This document shows positions 37,524 through 46,326 of a DNA stretch of 64,000 nucleotides, piece after piece (the stretch's first letter is position 1; each line of letters begins with the position of its first letter). Source of the stretch: Pantoea endophytica. Lineage in GTDB: Bacteria > Pseudomonadota > Gammaproteobacteria > Enterobacterales > Enterobacteriaceae. Position numbers and translations under genes: made by a program. The notes beneath the pieces were generated by a model. That model did not search any database. It had not been told where the DNA came from and saw nothing but the letters and a program-made list of their open reading frames with translations. The stretch is taken from the NCBI RefSeq assembly GCF_002858935.1, contig NZ_PJRT01000033.1, positions 310,001 through 374,000 on the forward strand, in the 5' to 3' direction.

Positions 37524-39191
37524 ATGGGTATCTTAAAAAATTTCACCATCCGCGCCGTATTGCTCACCATTCTTGGGCTGTTTTGCCTGCTGTGGTGTGC
37601 CGTTGGGCTGTTTAGCGTCCACTCACTGAACGCCCTCGGCGAGGGCAACGAGATTGACCGCCAACTGGTCAATCAAATGACCATTTTAAGCAAAGGAAAT
37701 GATCAATATTTTCGTGTCGTTACGCGTCTGTCTCGCGTGATGGAAGGCCGCGCCTCAGGCAGCGCAGTCGGTGCTGATGCTTTTACCCCGGTGCAACAAG
37801 CGCTCGACAATATGAAAACGCTGCTGGCGCAGTTTAAAACCATGGCGCCAGGTCCGATGGATGCGGAGACCGCCAATAGCGTCATCACCAACTGGCAAAA
37901 ACTGCTCGATGAAGGCATCGCACCGCAGGTTTCGCTGGCGCAGCAGGGCACGCTTGAAGCCTATCGTGCGCAAGCCAATAACGTCACGCCGCCACTTAGT
38001 CGTGCGTTTGGTGCCAGCGCGGAAGCCTTCAATAAAGCCGCAGGCAGCAAACTGGATGAGACGCGCGTCACCGTCGATAAGCTCACCAGCATCACTAAAG
38101 TCATTATTCTGGTGGCGGTAGTGATTGGCTTGTTTATCTTGCTGTTTACCGATCGCTATCTGGTGGCGATGCTGGTGAAACCACTGGAGCGCATCCGTAA
38201 CCATTTCACGATTATTGCGCAGGGCGACCTCAGCCAGCCGGTGGAAGATTTTGGCCGTAACTGCGTCGGCAAACTGGTGCCGCTGCTGCGTGCCATGCAG
38301 GACAGCCTGCGCGAAGCGGTAAGCGCGATTCGCAGCGGCACTGAAAACATTTATCGCGGCGCAGCGGAGATCTCCTCCGGCAACAACGATCTCTCATCGC
38401 GTACCGAAGAGCAGGCGGCCGCGCTGGAGCAAACGGCGGCCAGCATGGAGCAGTTAACTGCCACCGTGAAGTTCAACGCCGACAACGCGCGTCAGGCCAG
38501 TTCGCTGGCCGAAACCGCTACCGGCACCGCACAGCAGGGCGGACGGTTGGTGGGCGAAGTGGTTACCACCATGCAAGGCATCTCAGGCAGCTCGAAGAAG
38601 ATCGCTGAGATCACGAGCGTGATTAACAGTATCGCTTTCCAGACCAACATCCTGGCGCTAAACGCCGCGGTAGAAGCCGCACGCGCCGGTGAACAGGGCC
38701 GCGGTTTTGCCGTGGTGGCCAGTGAAGTGCGCAATCTGGCACAGCGCAGCGCCGGTGCGGCGAAAGAGATCGCCACATTGATCGAAGATTCCGTGCAGCG
38801 CGTGGAAAAAGGGTCGGCGCTGGTGAGCAGCGCGGGTAGCACCATGCACGACATTCTTAAGTCGGTGCAGGATGTGAATGAAATCATGAAGCACATCGCT
38901 GCTGCGTCAGAAGAGCAGAGCAAAGGGATTTCGCAGGTCGGTACCGCCGTCACCGAGATGGACAGCGTCACTCAGCAGAACGCCTCGCTGGTTGAGGAAG
39001 TTTCTGCCGCTGCCAGCGCGCTGGAGCGCCAGACGCAGGAGCTGCAGGCCTCGGTGGCGAAATTCCGTCTGTCGGACAGCGCGCCTGTGAACAAGGCCGT
39101 GGTATCGCCAACCGTGCTGCGTCGGCCGGTGTTGACCGGCGCAGGCCTTGCACAGCCGAAATCAGCCTCTGACGAATGGGTCTCGTTCTAA
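37524..39191 (+). CDS. methyl-accepting chemotaxis protein
   Basis: 555 residues: N-terminal membrane helix (about 10-32), a periplasmic Tar-like four-helix ligand domain, second helix (about 190-210), HAMP, then the signalling hairpin with the invariant tip [38 protein letters not shown] region (near 370-405) and methylation helices. The C-terminus EWVSF resembles the NWxxF tether that binds CheR and CheB. The ligand domain is not one I can assign. Promoter has FliA form, so it belongs to the flagellar regulon. Last four bases overlap the end of a convergent LysR gene. Confidence 0.93.
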   Translation: MGILKNFTIRAVLLTILGLFCLLWCAVGLFSVHSLNALGEGNEIDRQLVNQMTILSKGNDQYFRVVTRLSRVMEGRASGSAVGADAFTPVQQALDNMKTLLAQFKTMAPGPMDAETANSVITNWQKLLDEGIAPQVSLAQQGTLEAYRAQANNVTPPLSRAFGASAEAFNKAAGSKLDETRVTVDKLTSITKVIILVAVVIGLFILLFTDRYLVAMLVKPLERIRNHFTIIAQGDLSQPVEDFGRNCVGKLVPLLRAMQDSLREAVSAIRSGTENIYRGAAEISSGNNDLSSRTEEQAAALEQTAASMEQLTATVKFNADNARQASSLAETATGTAQQGGRLVGEVVTTMQGISGSSKKIAEITSVINSIAFQTNILALNAAVEAARAGEQGRGFAVVASEVRNLAQRSAGAAKEIATLIEDSVQRVEKGSALVSSAGSTMHDILKSVQDVNEIMKHIAAASEEQSKGISQVGTAVTEMDSVTQQNASLVEEVSAAASALERQTQELQASVAKFRLSDSAPVNKAVVSPTVLRRPVLTGAGLAQPKSASDEWVSF

Positions 39192-40030
39192 ACCTCAGAT
39201 AACCACGCCACCAGTTCCGGCAGGAACGGTGGCGCATCTTTTTCCGCCCGCTGTAACAGGCTGTAGCTTGCGCCGGTCGCCACACTGGTGGCAAACGGCG
39301 CAATCAGTCGCCCATTCACCACATCGTTCTGCACCAAGGTGACATCCGCCACCGTGATGCCAAATCCCTGAATCGCAGCGCTGATCGCGAGATCCATGGT
39401 GGCGAAATGCTGATTGCGCGCCATTGGTAACGCGGCATCCAGCCCGGCCAGCCAAAGCTGCCAGTCGCGTGAATCCGGCGTGGGATGCAGAAAAGTAAAC
39501 TTCGCCAGTTCGCCAATCTGCGTGGGCGGCGTGACGCTGCTGGCCATCACCGGCGTTAAACGCTCCTCAAACAGGCAAATCGAACCGGCTGGCGACGGGC
39601 CAAACACAATCGCCGCGTCAAAATTATCGAGCTGCGAGCCATGATCGAGTGTGGTGGTCAACGCTACGTGAATATCTGGCCGCTGCTGTTCCAGCGCCAC
39701 CAGACGCGGCACCAGCCAGCGCATGGCGCAGGTAGGCGCTTTCAGGCGAATCGAGGCATTGCTGCGGCTGGCTTTTTCTGTGGCATTCACCAGCATGGCG
39801 AAACCTTGCTGCAATTCCGGCAGCAGCGCGGCACCTTGTTCGGTGAGATGCAGACCACGTGCGTGGCGGGTAAACAGCGCGAAGCCCAGCCAACTCTCCA
39901 GCGTGGCGATTTTACGGCTCACCGCGCCTTGGGTGATGCACAGCTCGCTGGCGGCACGCGTCAAATTGAGATGGCGCGCGGTGACCAGAAACGCGTGGAT
40001 GGCATTGAGCGGCAGAGCAGAGCGGGACAT
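39188..40030 (-). CDS. LysR family regulator (GcvA-like branch)
   Basis: 280 residues. Helix-turn-helix [54 protein letters not shown] is the GcvA/AmpR-type form. Effector domain follows. Divergent from the aminotransferase with a T-N11-A dyad between them, so it likely regulates that gene. Confidence 0.88.
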   Translation of the reverse strand: MSRSALPLNAIHAFLVTARHLNLTRAASELCITQGAVSRKIATLESWLGFALFTRHARGLHLTEQGAALLPELQQGFAMLVNATEKASRSNASIRLKAPTCAMRWLVPRLVALEQQRPDIHVALTTTLDHGSQLDNFDAAIVFGPSPAGSICLFEERLTPVMASSVTPPTQIGELAKFTFLHPTPDSRDWQLWLAGLDAALPMARNQHFATMDLAISAAIQGFGITVADVTLVQNDVVNGRLIAPFATSVATGASYSLLQRAEKDAPPFLPELVAWLSEV

Positions 40031-40040
40031 AACAACCTCA

Positions 40041-40063
40041 AGCTATGATTTTAAATCATGGCT
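40041..40063. promoter_or_regulatory. candidate LysR operator (dyad)
   Basis: ATGATTTTAAATCAT (40045-40059) is a perfect 7+7 dyad of T-N11-A form, extended outward by AGC and GCT with one mismatched pair. Placed 11 bp upstream of the LysR start and about 95 bp upstream of the aminotransferase. Confidence 0.7.
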
Positions 40064-40156
40064 ATTATGACAACAATTCGCTTGTCGACTCAAGCCGCAC
40101 ACCGTTGAATAGAAATCTACTTTCGATACGTGGTTATGCAACCTTACGAGGCACCG

Positions 40157-41323
40157 ATGACCTTGAACAGCAGTGTGAACATCTCTTCCAAACAGCCCGA
40201 TGTCGGCACGACGATTTTTAGCGTCATTGGCCAGCTGTCGGCGCAGCATAAAGCCATTAACCTGTCGCAAGGCGCACCAAACTTCCCGTGTGATCCCCAG
40301 CTGGTTGAGCTGGTCAGCCAGGCGATGCGTGACGGTCATAACCAATACGCTTCAATGACCGGCCTGCCGTCGCTGCGTGAAGCGCTGGCGGAGAAAGTTC
40401 ACACGCTGTATGGCCAGCACTATGATGCCGGCAGCGAAGTGCTGATCACCGGCAGCGCCAGCCAGGGCATTTACATGGCGATTTCCGCGCTGGTCCACGC
40501 AGGCGATGAAGTGATCTTCTTCGAGCCGGCGTTTGACAGCTACGCGCCGGTGGTCCGTCTGCAGGGCGCTACGCCAATTGGCCTGAAGTTGCAGGTGCCG
40601 GATTTCGCCATCAATTGGGACGAACTGCGCGCCACCATTACGCCGCGCACCCGCATGATCATCATCAATACGCCGCACAACCCCAGCGCGCAGGTGCTGT
40701 CAGCTGCGGATCTGGATCAGTTAGCCGCGTTGACGCGCAACACCGATATTGTGGTGCTGTCTGACGAAGTCTATGAACACATCCTGTTTGATGGCCGTAC
40801 GCACTGCGGCATGGCAACGCATCCGGAACTGGCGCAGCGCAGCGTGGTGGTTTCCTCCTTCGGTAAAACCTTCCATGTCACCGGCTGGCGCGTGGGTTAT
40901 GCGCTGGCACCGGCAGCGCTGATGGAAGAGATCGTCAAAGTCCATCAGTTCATGATGTACGCCGCCGATACGCCGATGCAGGTCGGTTTTGCTCACTATC
41001 TGCAAAATCCGCAGAACTATCTGCAGCTGTCGCCGTTCTATCAGGAGAAGCGCGATCGTCTGCTGACCTTGATGGAGGATTCGCCGTTTAAACTGCTGCC
41101 GAGCGCCGGTTCGTTCTTTATGTTGGCCAGCTACGGACATTTCAGTGACGAAAGTGATAGCGAAATGGTAAAACGTCTCATCGTCGATCACGGTGTGGCC
41201 ACCATTCCGTTGTCGGCGTTTTATATGGACGGCACTGACAATAAATTAATTCGCCTGTCATTCGCAAAAGACGACGCAACACTTCAGGCCGGTGCAGAAG
41301 CGCTCTGCCAGGTCAAAGGGTAA
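40157..41323 (+). CDS. PLP-dependent aminotransferase, methionine/kynurenine aminotransferase type
   Basis: 388 residues from ATG 40157 (ACGAGG upstream). Class I/II aminotransferase: INLSQGAPNF near residue 35, YEH after the cofactor Asp (SDEVYEHILF), the PLP lysine Lys237 in SSFGKTFHVTGWRVGY. Resembles E. coli YbdL, which transaminates methionine, tyrosine and phenylalanine. 16 bp before an amino-acid binding protein gene, so uptake and transamination of the same amino acid may be coupled. Confidence 0.88.
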   Translation: MTLNSSVNISSKQPDVGTTIFSVIGQLSAQHKAINLSQGAPNFPCDPQLVELVSQAMRDGHNQYASMTGLPSLREALAEKVHTLYGQHYDAGSEVLITGSASQGIYMAISALVHAGDEVIFFEPAFDSYAPVVRLQGATPIGLKLQVPDFAINWDELRATITPRTRMIIINTPHNPSAQVLSAADLDQLAALTRNTDIVVLSDEVYEHILFDGRTHCGMATHPELAQRSVVVSSFGKTFHVTGWRVGYALAPAALMEEIVKVHQFMMYAADTPMQVGFAHYLQNPQNYLQLSPFYQEKRDRLLTLMEDSPFKLLPSAGSFFMLASYGHFSDESDSEMVKRLIVDHGVATIPLSAFYMDGTDNKLIRLSFAKDDATLQAGAEALCQVKG

Positions 41324-41339
41324 CTTAGGGGTAAATATA

Positions 41340-42119
41340 ATGAAAAAATTGAACGCACTGTTTGTCGCTTTGGGCATGCTGACTTCGGCGCACGCGCTGG
41401 CGCAGGAAACCTTACGCTATGGTCTTGAATCGCAGTATCCGCCATTTGAGAGCCGCAACGCGCAGGGCGAACTGGAAGGTTTCGATATCGAACTGGGTAA
41501 AGCGATTTGTCAGGTAGGCAACTTCGACTGTAAGTGGGTGGAAAGCAGCTTTGATGCGTTGATTCCGGCGCTGCAGGCGAAAAAATTTGATGCCATTAAC
41601 TCCGCAATGAACATCACCGAAGCGCGGGCGAAAAGCATCGACTTCACTAAGCCGATCTACCGCATTCCGACCATGTTAATCGTGAAAGAGGGCGAGAAGC
41701 TGCTGCCAACCGCCGAATCACTGAAAGGGAAAAACATCGGGGTGCTGCAGGGTTCGATCCAGGAAACCTATGCCAAGAAGCACTGGGAAGCGCAGGGCGT
41801 TACAGTGACCTCTTATCAGGATCAGAACCAGGTTTACAACGACATGGTTGCCGGTCGTCTTGACGGCACGCTGGTGATGTCAGCTGCCGGTCAATCGGGC
41901 TTCCTCGAAAAGCCGCAGGGTAAAGGTTTCGCCTTTGCCGGCAAGCCGGTAGAAGATGACACTATTCTCGGCACCGGTATTGGTTTTGGCCTGCGTAAAG
42001 GCGATGACAAACTGAAACAAGAGCTGGATGCGGCAATCGCCAAGGTGCAAGCCGATGGCACCGTCACTAAGCTGGCGGCGAAATTCTTCCCTGGGATTGA
42101 TGTTTCAGCGAGTAAATAA
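41340..42119 (+). CDS. amino-acid ABC transporter substrate-binding protein (HisJ/ArgT-like)
   Basis: 259 residues; signal peptide MKKLNALFVALGMLTSAHALA, then the type-3 binding fold (ETLRYGLESQYPPFESRNAQGELEGFDIELG, then AMNITEARAKSIDFTKPIYRIP). Ligand class is polar or basic amino acids. The start is ATG 41340 with AGGGG. There is no permease or ATPase gene beside it, so it must use a transporter encoded elsewhere. It follows the aminotransferase and ends before an inverted-repeat element. Confidence 0.9.
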   Translation: MKKLNALFVALGMLTSAHALAQETLRYGLESQYPPFESRNAQGELEGFDIELGKAICQVGNFDCKWVESSFDALIPALQAKKFDAINSAMNITEARAKSIDFTKPIYRIPTMLIVKEGEKLLPTAESLKGKNIGVLQGSIQETYAKKHWEAQGVTVTSYQDQNQVYNDMVAGRLDGTLVMSAAGQSGFLEKPQGKGFAFAGKPVEDDTILGTGIGFGLRKGDDKLKQELDAAIAKVQADGTVTKLAAKFFPGIDVSASK

Positions 42120-42128
42120 CTAAACGAG

Positions 42129-42162
42129 GTCGCCATAAATGGCGTAATGACGATCAGTTAAG
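42129..42162 (+). repeat. 34-nt repeat, left arm, pair A
   Basis: Begins GTCGCCAT and ends GTTAAG, with an internal CGCCAT-AA-ATGGCG palindrome and GTAATG. It is the same element as 49053-49086 and is inverted relative to 42262-42295. It starts 9 bp after the binding-protein stop. Confidence 0.8.
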
Positions 42163-42188
42163 CGCCGTATCAAATCACCGCACCTTCC

Positions 42189-42228
42189 GTAGCGGCGCGA
42201 TTTATCGCGCAATGAATTGCGCCGCTAC
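42189..42228. repeat. nested palindrome between the 34-nt arms
   Basis: Outer arms GTAGCGGCGC (42189-42198) and GCGCCGCTAC (42219-42228) are perfectly complementary; inside the left half is a second palindrome GCGCGATTTATCGCGC. The first 22 bases recur inverted at 16311-16332 after hrpA. REP-like. Confidence 0.8.
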
Positions 42229-42261
42229 AATGTGGGCTCTCGTTAATGAAGGGTTTCATGT

Positions 42262-42302
42262 CTTAACTGACGAGCATGACGCCATGAAGGGCGACCTTTT
42301 TT
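42262..42302 (-). repeat. 34-nt repeat, right arm, pair A, with T run
   Basis: Bases 42262-42295 are an inverted, diverged copy of 42129-42162 (starts CTTAACTGAC, ends GGGCGAC). Seven T follow at 42296-42302, so the pair can end plus-strand transcription; the run touches the pepT stop. Confidence 0.75.
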
Positions 42303-43531
42303 TATTTCGCGGCTAAATAACACAACGCTTCGGCCACCTGATACGACTTCACAAACGAGGGAACCGGCAAAAACTCAAAGCGCGAATGGAAATTGTGCGC
42401 GCCGGTGAAGAAGTTCGGCGTCAGCAGCCCTTTCGCTGACAGCGCTGCACCGTCGGTGCCGCCGCGCATCGGAATCACCTTCGGTTCCACGCCCACTTGC
42501 TCTAACGCGGCAAAAATCAGGTCAATCGCACGACGATCTTCACCAATTGCATTACTGATATTGCTGTAAATATCGTTAATCGTCAGCGCTACATGGCCGG
42601 TGGGATAACGCGCGGCGATTTCATCGGCCACTTCCACCAGTTGCTGTTTCTTCGCATCAAAACCCTGCAAATCGAAATCACGAATCGAGGCTTTCAACAC
42701 CGCGCGGCTGGCGTTGGCATTCATATCGTTGAACCAGATATAACCTTCGCGGCCTTCGGTATGTTCGGGGGTTTTTAAGCGATCGAAGCGGGAGATGAAG
42801 TCATGCGCCATCAGCAGCGGATTGACCAATACGCCTTTGCCCGACATCGGATGCGCCGGCACGCCGGTAAACACCAGCTCAGCGGCGGCAGCATTGAAGT
42901 TTTCATACACCACTTCACCCAGCTCGCAGCAGTCGATAGTCCAGGCGAAATCGACGTTAAAGCGCTGCTCCAGATCCAGCGCTTTAGCGCCGCGCAGGCC
43001 AATCTCTTCATCGGGCACAAACGCCACCACGATATCACCGTGATCGCCGCGCAGGTTCTCCAGCAACGTCATCACCACCGTCACCGCTGCTTTGTTATCG
43101 GCGCCCAGCACGCTGGTGCCGTCGCTGAAGATAATCTCCTGCCCGAGATAAGGTTTGATCTCCGGATGTTCCGCCACGCGCAGCCAGATGTCCTGCGTGC
43201 TGTTAAGGCACAGATCTTCACCGGTGAACCTGAGGGTTTGCGGGTGGATGTCTGGCGAAAGGCCGACATCCACGGTATCAATATGGGTGATAAAACCGAT
43301 GCGCGGCGCATCAGGGCGATTGCCAGGTTTCACCGCGGTGACCGTGGCGTGCTGGTCAATCACGATATCCTGCAATCCCAATTCGCCCAGCTCCTTTGCC
43401 AGTAACTCCGCCATCGCATGTTGGGACGGCGTACTCGGCAGCGTGGTTGATTTGGCATCGCTCTGGCTGGAAACCGCCAGATAACGGTAGAAACGCTGGG
43501 TCAATTGGCTGGCAAGTTGGTCTGTCATCAC
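42302..43531 (-). CDS. pepT: peptidase T (tripeptidase, M20B)
   Basis: 409 residues, standard length. Cytosolic zinc aminopeptidase for tripeptides. Metal and catalytic residues: HIDTVD (first His and Asp), GADNKAAVTV (bridging Asp), PDEEIGLRG (catalytic Glu and ligand), TIDCCELGE, and the final FTGAHNFHSRFEF. E. coli pepT is FNR-activated. Start ATG 43531 or 43528. Divergent from the DppA-like gene. Confidence 0.97.
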   Translation of the reverse strand: MMTDQLASQLTQRFYRYLAVSSQSDAKSTTLPSTPSQHAMAELLAKELGELGLQDIVIDQHATVTAVKPGNRPDAPRIGFITHIDTVDVGLSPDIHPQTLRFTGEDLCLNSTQDIWLRVAEHPEIKPYLGQEIIFSDGTSVLGADNKAAVTVVMTLLENLRGDHGDIVVAFVPDEEIGLRGAKALDLEQRFNVDFAWTIDCCELGEVVYENFNAAAAELVFTGVPAHPMSGKGVLVNPLLMAHDFISRFDRLKTPEHTEGREGYIWFNDMNANASRAVLKASIRDFDLQGFDAKKQQLVEVADEIAARYPTGHVALTINDIYSNISNAIGEDRRAIDLIFAALEQVGVEPKVIPMRGGTDGAALSAKGLLTPNFFTGAHNFHSRFEFLPVPSFVKSYQVAEALCYLAAK

Positions 43532-43651
43532 AATTCCTTATTAGCATTGCGGCGTCTGTAGTACGCGTGCTGGTTAAATCATGTTATTTATTAATCAGAT
43601 GAACATTACATAACGAAGCAGACTCATGGAAGTCAATAAAAAGCGAGGATC

Positions 43652-45250
43652 ATGATGAAAAAAATGATGGCAAATCTCACTCTCACTGCAATCGGCTTGG
43701 CGGTCGCGGGCGGGGTTTCGGCAAAAACGCTGGTGTACTGTTCAGAAGGATCGCCAGAGAACTTCAACCCGCAGTTGTACACTTCAGGAACCAGCGTCGA
43801 TGCCAGCGCAGTGCCGATTTTTAACCGCCTGGTGGACTTCACGCCCGGCACCACCGAACTGGTGCCCAGCCTCGCCGAGAGCTGGGATATCAGCCCGGAT
43901 GGCAAGGTCTACACCTTCCATCTGCGCAAAGGGGTGAAATTCCAGAGCAACAAGCTGTTTAAGCCGTCGCGCAATTTTAATGCCGACGACGTAATCTTCT
44001 CGTTTATGCGTCAGATGGACCCCAAAAACCCGTACCACAATGTCTCCGGCGGTAACTACGCCAACTTCGAAAGTCTCGAGCTGGCGAAGCTGATCACCAG
44101 TATTGAGAAGGTCGATGACAATACCGTGCGCATCACCTTAGCTCACGCTGAAGCGCCATTCCTCGCCGACTTAGCCTGGTATTTTGCCTCGATCCATTCG
44201 GCTGAATACGCCGACCAGATGTTGAAAGCCGGCACGCCGGAGAAGGTCGATATGGAGCCGATTGGCACCGGGCCGTTTGAGCTGGTGCAGTATCAAAAAG
44301 ATTCGCGCATTCTCTATAAAGCCTTCCCGGAATACTGGCAGGGCAAGGCGAAGCTCGATCGTATTGTCTTCTCGATCACGCCGGACGCCTCGGTGCGTTA
44401 TGCCAAGCTGGAGAAAAACGAATGCCAGATTATGCCGTTCCCCAATCCGGCCGATCTGGAGAAGATGCGCACCAATCCCGATTTAACGCTGGAACAGAAA
44501 TCGGGCCTGAATACCGGTTTCCTGTCGTTCAACACCACCAAAGCGCCGCTGGATAACGTCAAGGTGCGTCAGGCGCTGGCGATGGCGATTAACAAACAGG
44601 CGATCATTGATGCCATCTTCAAAGGTACTGGCACGGTAGCGAAAAACATCCTGCCGCCGGACGTGTGGAGTGCGGATAAAGATCTGAAGGATTACGACTA
44701 CGATCCGCAGAAAGCCAAAGCGCTGCTGCAGGAGGCGGGGATTAAGCCAGGCACCGAAATCGCCCTGTGGGCGATGCCGGTACAGCGACCGTATAACCCG
44801 AATGCGCGACGAATGGCGGAGATGATTCAGGCGGACTGGGCCAAAGTGGGTATCAAAGCCAATATCGTCAGTTATGAGTGGGGCGAATACCTCAAGCGCG
44901 TGAAAGGCGGTGAGCATCAGGCGGCGCTGATGGGCTGGACCACGGCGACCGGCGATCCGGATAACTTCTTCGGTCCGCTTTACAGCTGCACCTCGGCAAA
45001 TGGCGGCTCCAACTCGTCGAAATGGTGTTATCAGCCGTTTGAGAAGATCATTACCGAAGCGCGCGCCGAGCAAAATCACGACAAACGCGTGGCGCTGTAT
45101 CAGCAAGCGCAGCAGATTATGCATGATCAAATGCCAGCGGTGATGATTGCTCACTCAACCATCTTTGAGCCGGTGCGCAAATCGGTGACTGGTTATCAGG
45201 TCGATCCGTTCGGTAAACACATCTTCTACCCGGTGGATATCAAGAACTGA
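43652..45250 (+). CDS. dipeptide-type ABC substrate-binding protein, DppA-like
   Basis: 532 residues, signal peptide to about residue 24 (GGVSA-KTLVYCSEGSPENFNPQ), then a cluster-C peptide-binding fold matching DppA (IFNRLVDFTPGTTELVPSLAESWDISPDGK). Periplasmic receptor for peptides or heme. No dppBCDF permease genes are near, so it is an extra binding protein for a distant transporter. A LysR gene lies immediately downstream on the other strand (stops 1 bp apart). Confidence 0.93.
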   Translation: MMKKMMANLTLTAIGLAVAGGVSAKTLVYCSEGSPENFNPQLYTSGTSVDASAVPIFNRLVDFTPGTTELVPSLAESWDISPDGKVYTFHLRKGVKFQSNKLFKPSRNFNADDVIFSFMRQMDPKNPYHNVSGGNYANFESLELAKLITSIEKVDDNTVRITLAHAEAPFLADLAWYFASIHSAEYADQMLKAGTPEKVDMEPIGTGPFELVQYQKDSRILYKAFPEYWQGKAKLDRIVFSITPDASVRYAKLEKNECQIMPFPNPADLEKMRTNPDLTLEQKSGLNTGFLSFNTTKAPLDNVKVRQALAMAINKQAIIDAIFKGTGTVAKNILPPDVWSADKDLKDYDYDPQKAKALLQEAGIKPGTEIALWAMPVQRPYNPNARRMAEMIQADWAKVGIKANIVSYEWGEYLKRVKGGEHQAALMGWTTATGDPDNFFGPLYSCTSANGGSNSSKWCYQPFEKIITEARAEQNHDKRVALYQQAQQIMHDQMPAVMIAHSTIFEPVRKSVTGYQVDPFGKHIFYPVDIKN

Positions 45251-45251
45251 G

Positions 45252-46178
45252 TCACGGCTTCCAGCGCTGGCGCAGCGGTTCCTCTAACGCATCCAGCTGT
45301 TGCAGCATAAAGGTGAGAAACACATTCAGGGCGGCACTGCGAGGCCGCCCTGATTGCGTCTGCAATTGCAAGGTGCGTTGGCTCAGCTGATCGATGCCTA
45401 CCGAGCGCAATATCAAACCGTGCGTTTCCGCTTCCTGTAGCACGGTAAAGGCGCTGCAAATTGTCACCGCCTGCGGCGTGCGCAGCAGGAATTGAAACAA
45501 CATCGAAAAGGTATCGCAGGTCATCACCGGCTCAACCAGGCTGCCGTTCATATGGCTGGCGAGCTCAAACAGTTGCCGCACGGTGGTGTTTTGCTGCGGC
45601 AAGGCCAGCGGATAGTGACTGAGATCGGCGAGCGTGACCTGCGGCGCGTTGGCCAGCGGATGCGTTTGATGCATCACGATTAATACCGGTGCCGGCCACG
45701 AACCCATCACTTCCACACCGCGCTCAGCGTGAAGACTAAATTGCAGCGCCACGTCACACTCGCCGTTGCGCAGCGCTTCCGCCACGCCTTGCGTGCTGGC
45801 GACTTTCACATCAAACAGCACGCCCGGATTGTCATTGCGAAAATCTGCGATCAAACGCGGTAGCAGCGTAAACGCCAGCCCATCGGTGCAGGCCACGCGA
45901 ATCAACGTGCGGCGCACCGCTTTCAGTCCCTTAATTTCCGCCAGCGCATACTCCATATCCAGCAGATTCTTACGTACGTGATGTGCAAAGATTTCCCCCG
46001 CTTCGTTCAACACCATGCCGCGCGCGTGACGCGCAAACAGCGGCACGCCAACCTGATCTTCCAGCCGCTGAATTTGCCGGCTGATCGCCGACACCGCCAC
46101 AAACAGCTGTTCGCTGGCGGCGCTGAGCGAGCCAGTATTAGCGACGGCGAGAAAATAGCGGATTTCACTGCTTAACAT
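45252..46178 (-). CDS. LysR family regulator
   Basis: 308 residues. Helix-turn-helix LSSEIRYFLAVANTGSLSAASEQLFVAVSAISRQIQRLEDQVGVPLFARHARG, then an effector domain (LIRVACTDGLAFTLLPRLIADF) of the NAC/Cbl-like or YdcI-like group. Divergent from the M20 peptidase and coupled MFS gene with a perfect T-N11-A dyad between, so that operon is the likely target; the DppA-like gene may be another. Confidence 0.88.
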   Translation of the reverse strand: MLSSEIRYFLAVANTGSLSAASEQLFVAVSAISRQIQRLEDQVGVPLFARHARGMVLNEAGEIFAHHVRKNLLDMEYALAEIKGLKAVRRTLIRVACTDGLAFTLLPRLIADFRNDNPGVLFDVKVASTQGVAEALRNGECDVALQFSLHAERGVEVMGSWPAPVLIVMHQTHPLANAPQVTLADLSHYPLALPQQNTTVRQLFELASHMNGSLVEPVMTCDTFSMLFQFLLRTPQAVTICSAFTVLQEAETHGLILRSVGIDQLSQRTLQLQTQSGRPRSAALNVFLTFMLQQLDALEEPLRQRWKP

Positions 46179-46224
46179 GCGGATGCCTCATGGTGGTGCA
46201 TGCCTCGAAATCGGGCAGGCTAGC

Positions 46225-46241
46225 TTTGCTATAAAAGCAAA
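46225..46241. promoter_or_regulatory. candidate LysR operator
   Basis: TTTGC-TATAAAA-GCAAA, a perfect 5+5 dyad with seven central bases and T-N11-A geometry. It lies 47 bp upstream of the LysR start and 86 bp upstream of the peptidase start. Confidence 0.7.
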
Positions 46242-46326
46242 TCTTACTCGATAAATTGATAATTGTGGCAAAGCAGTGTTTCCGCAAAGATGCCTTAACG
46301 ACAAAACAATAAAAGACAGGGCAAAC

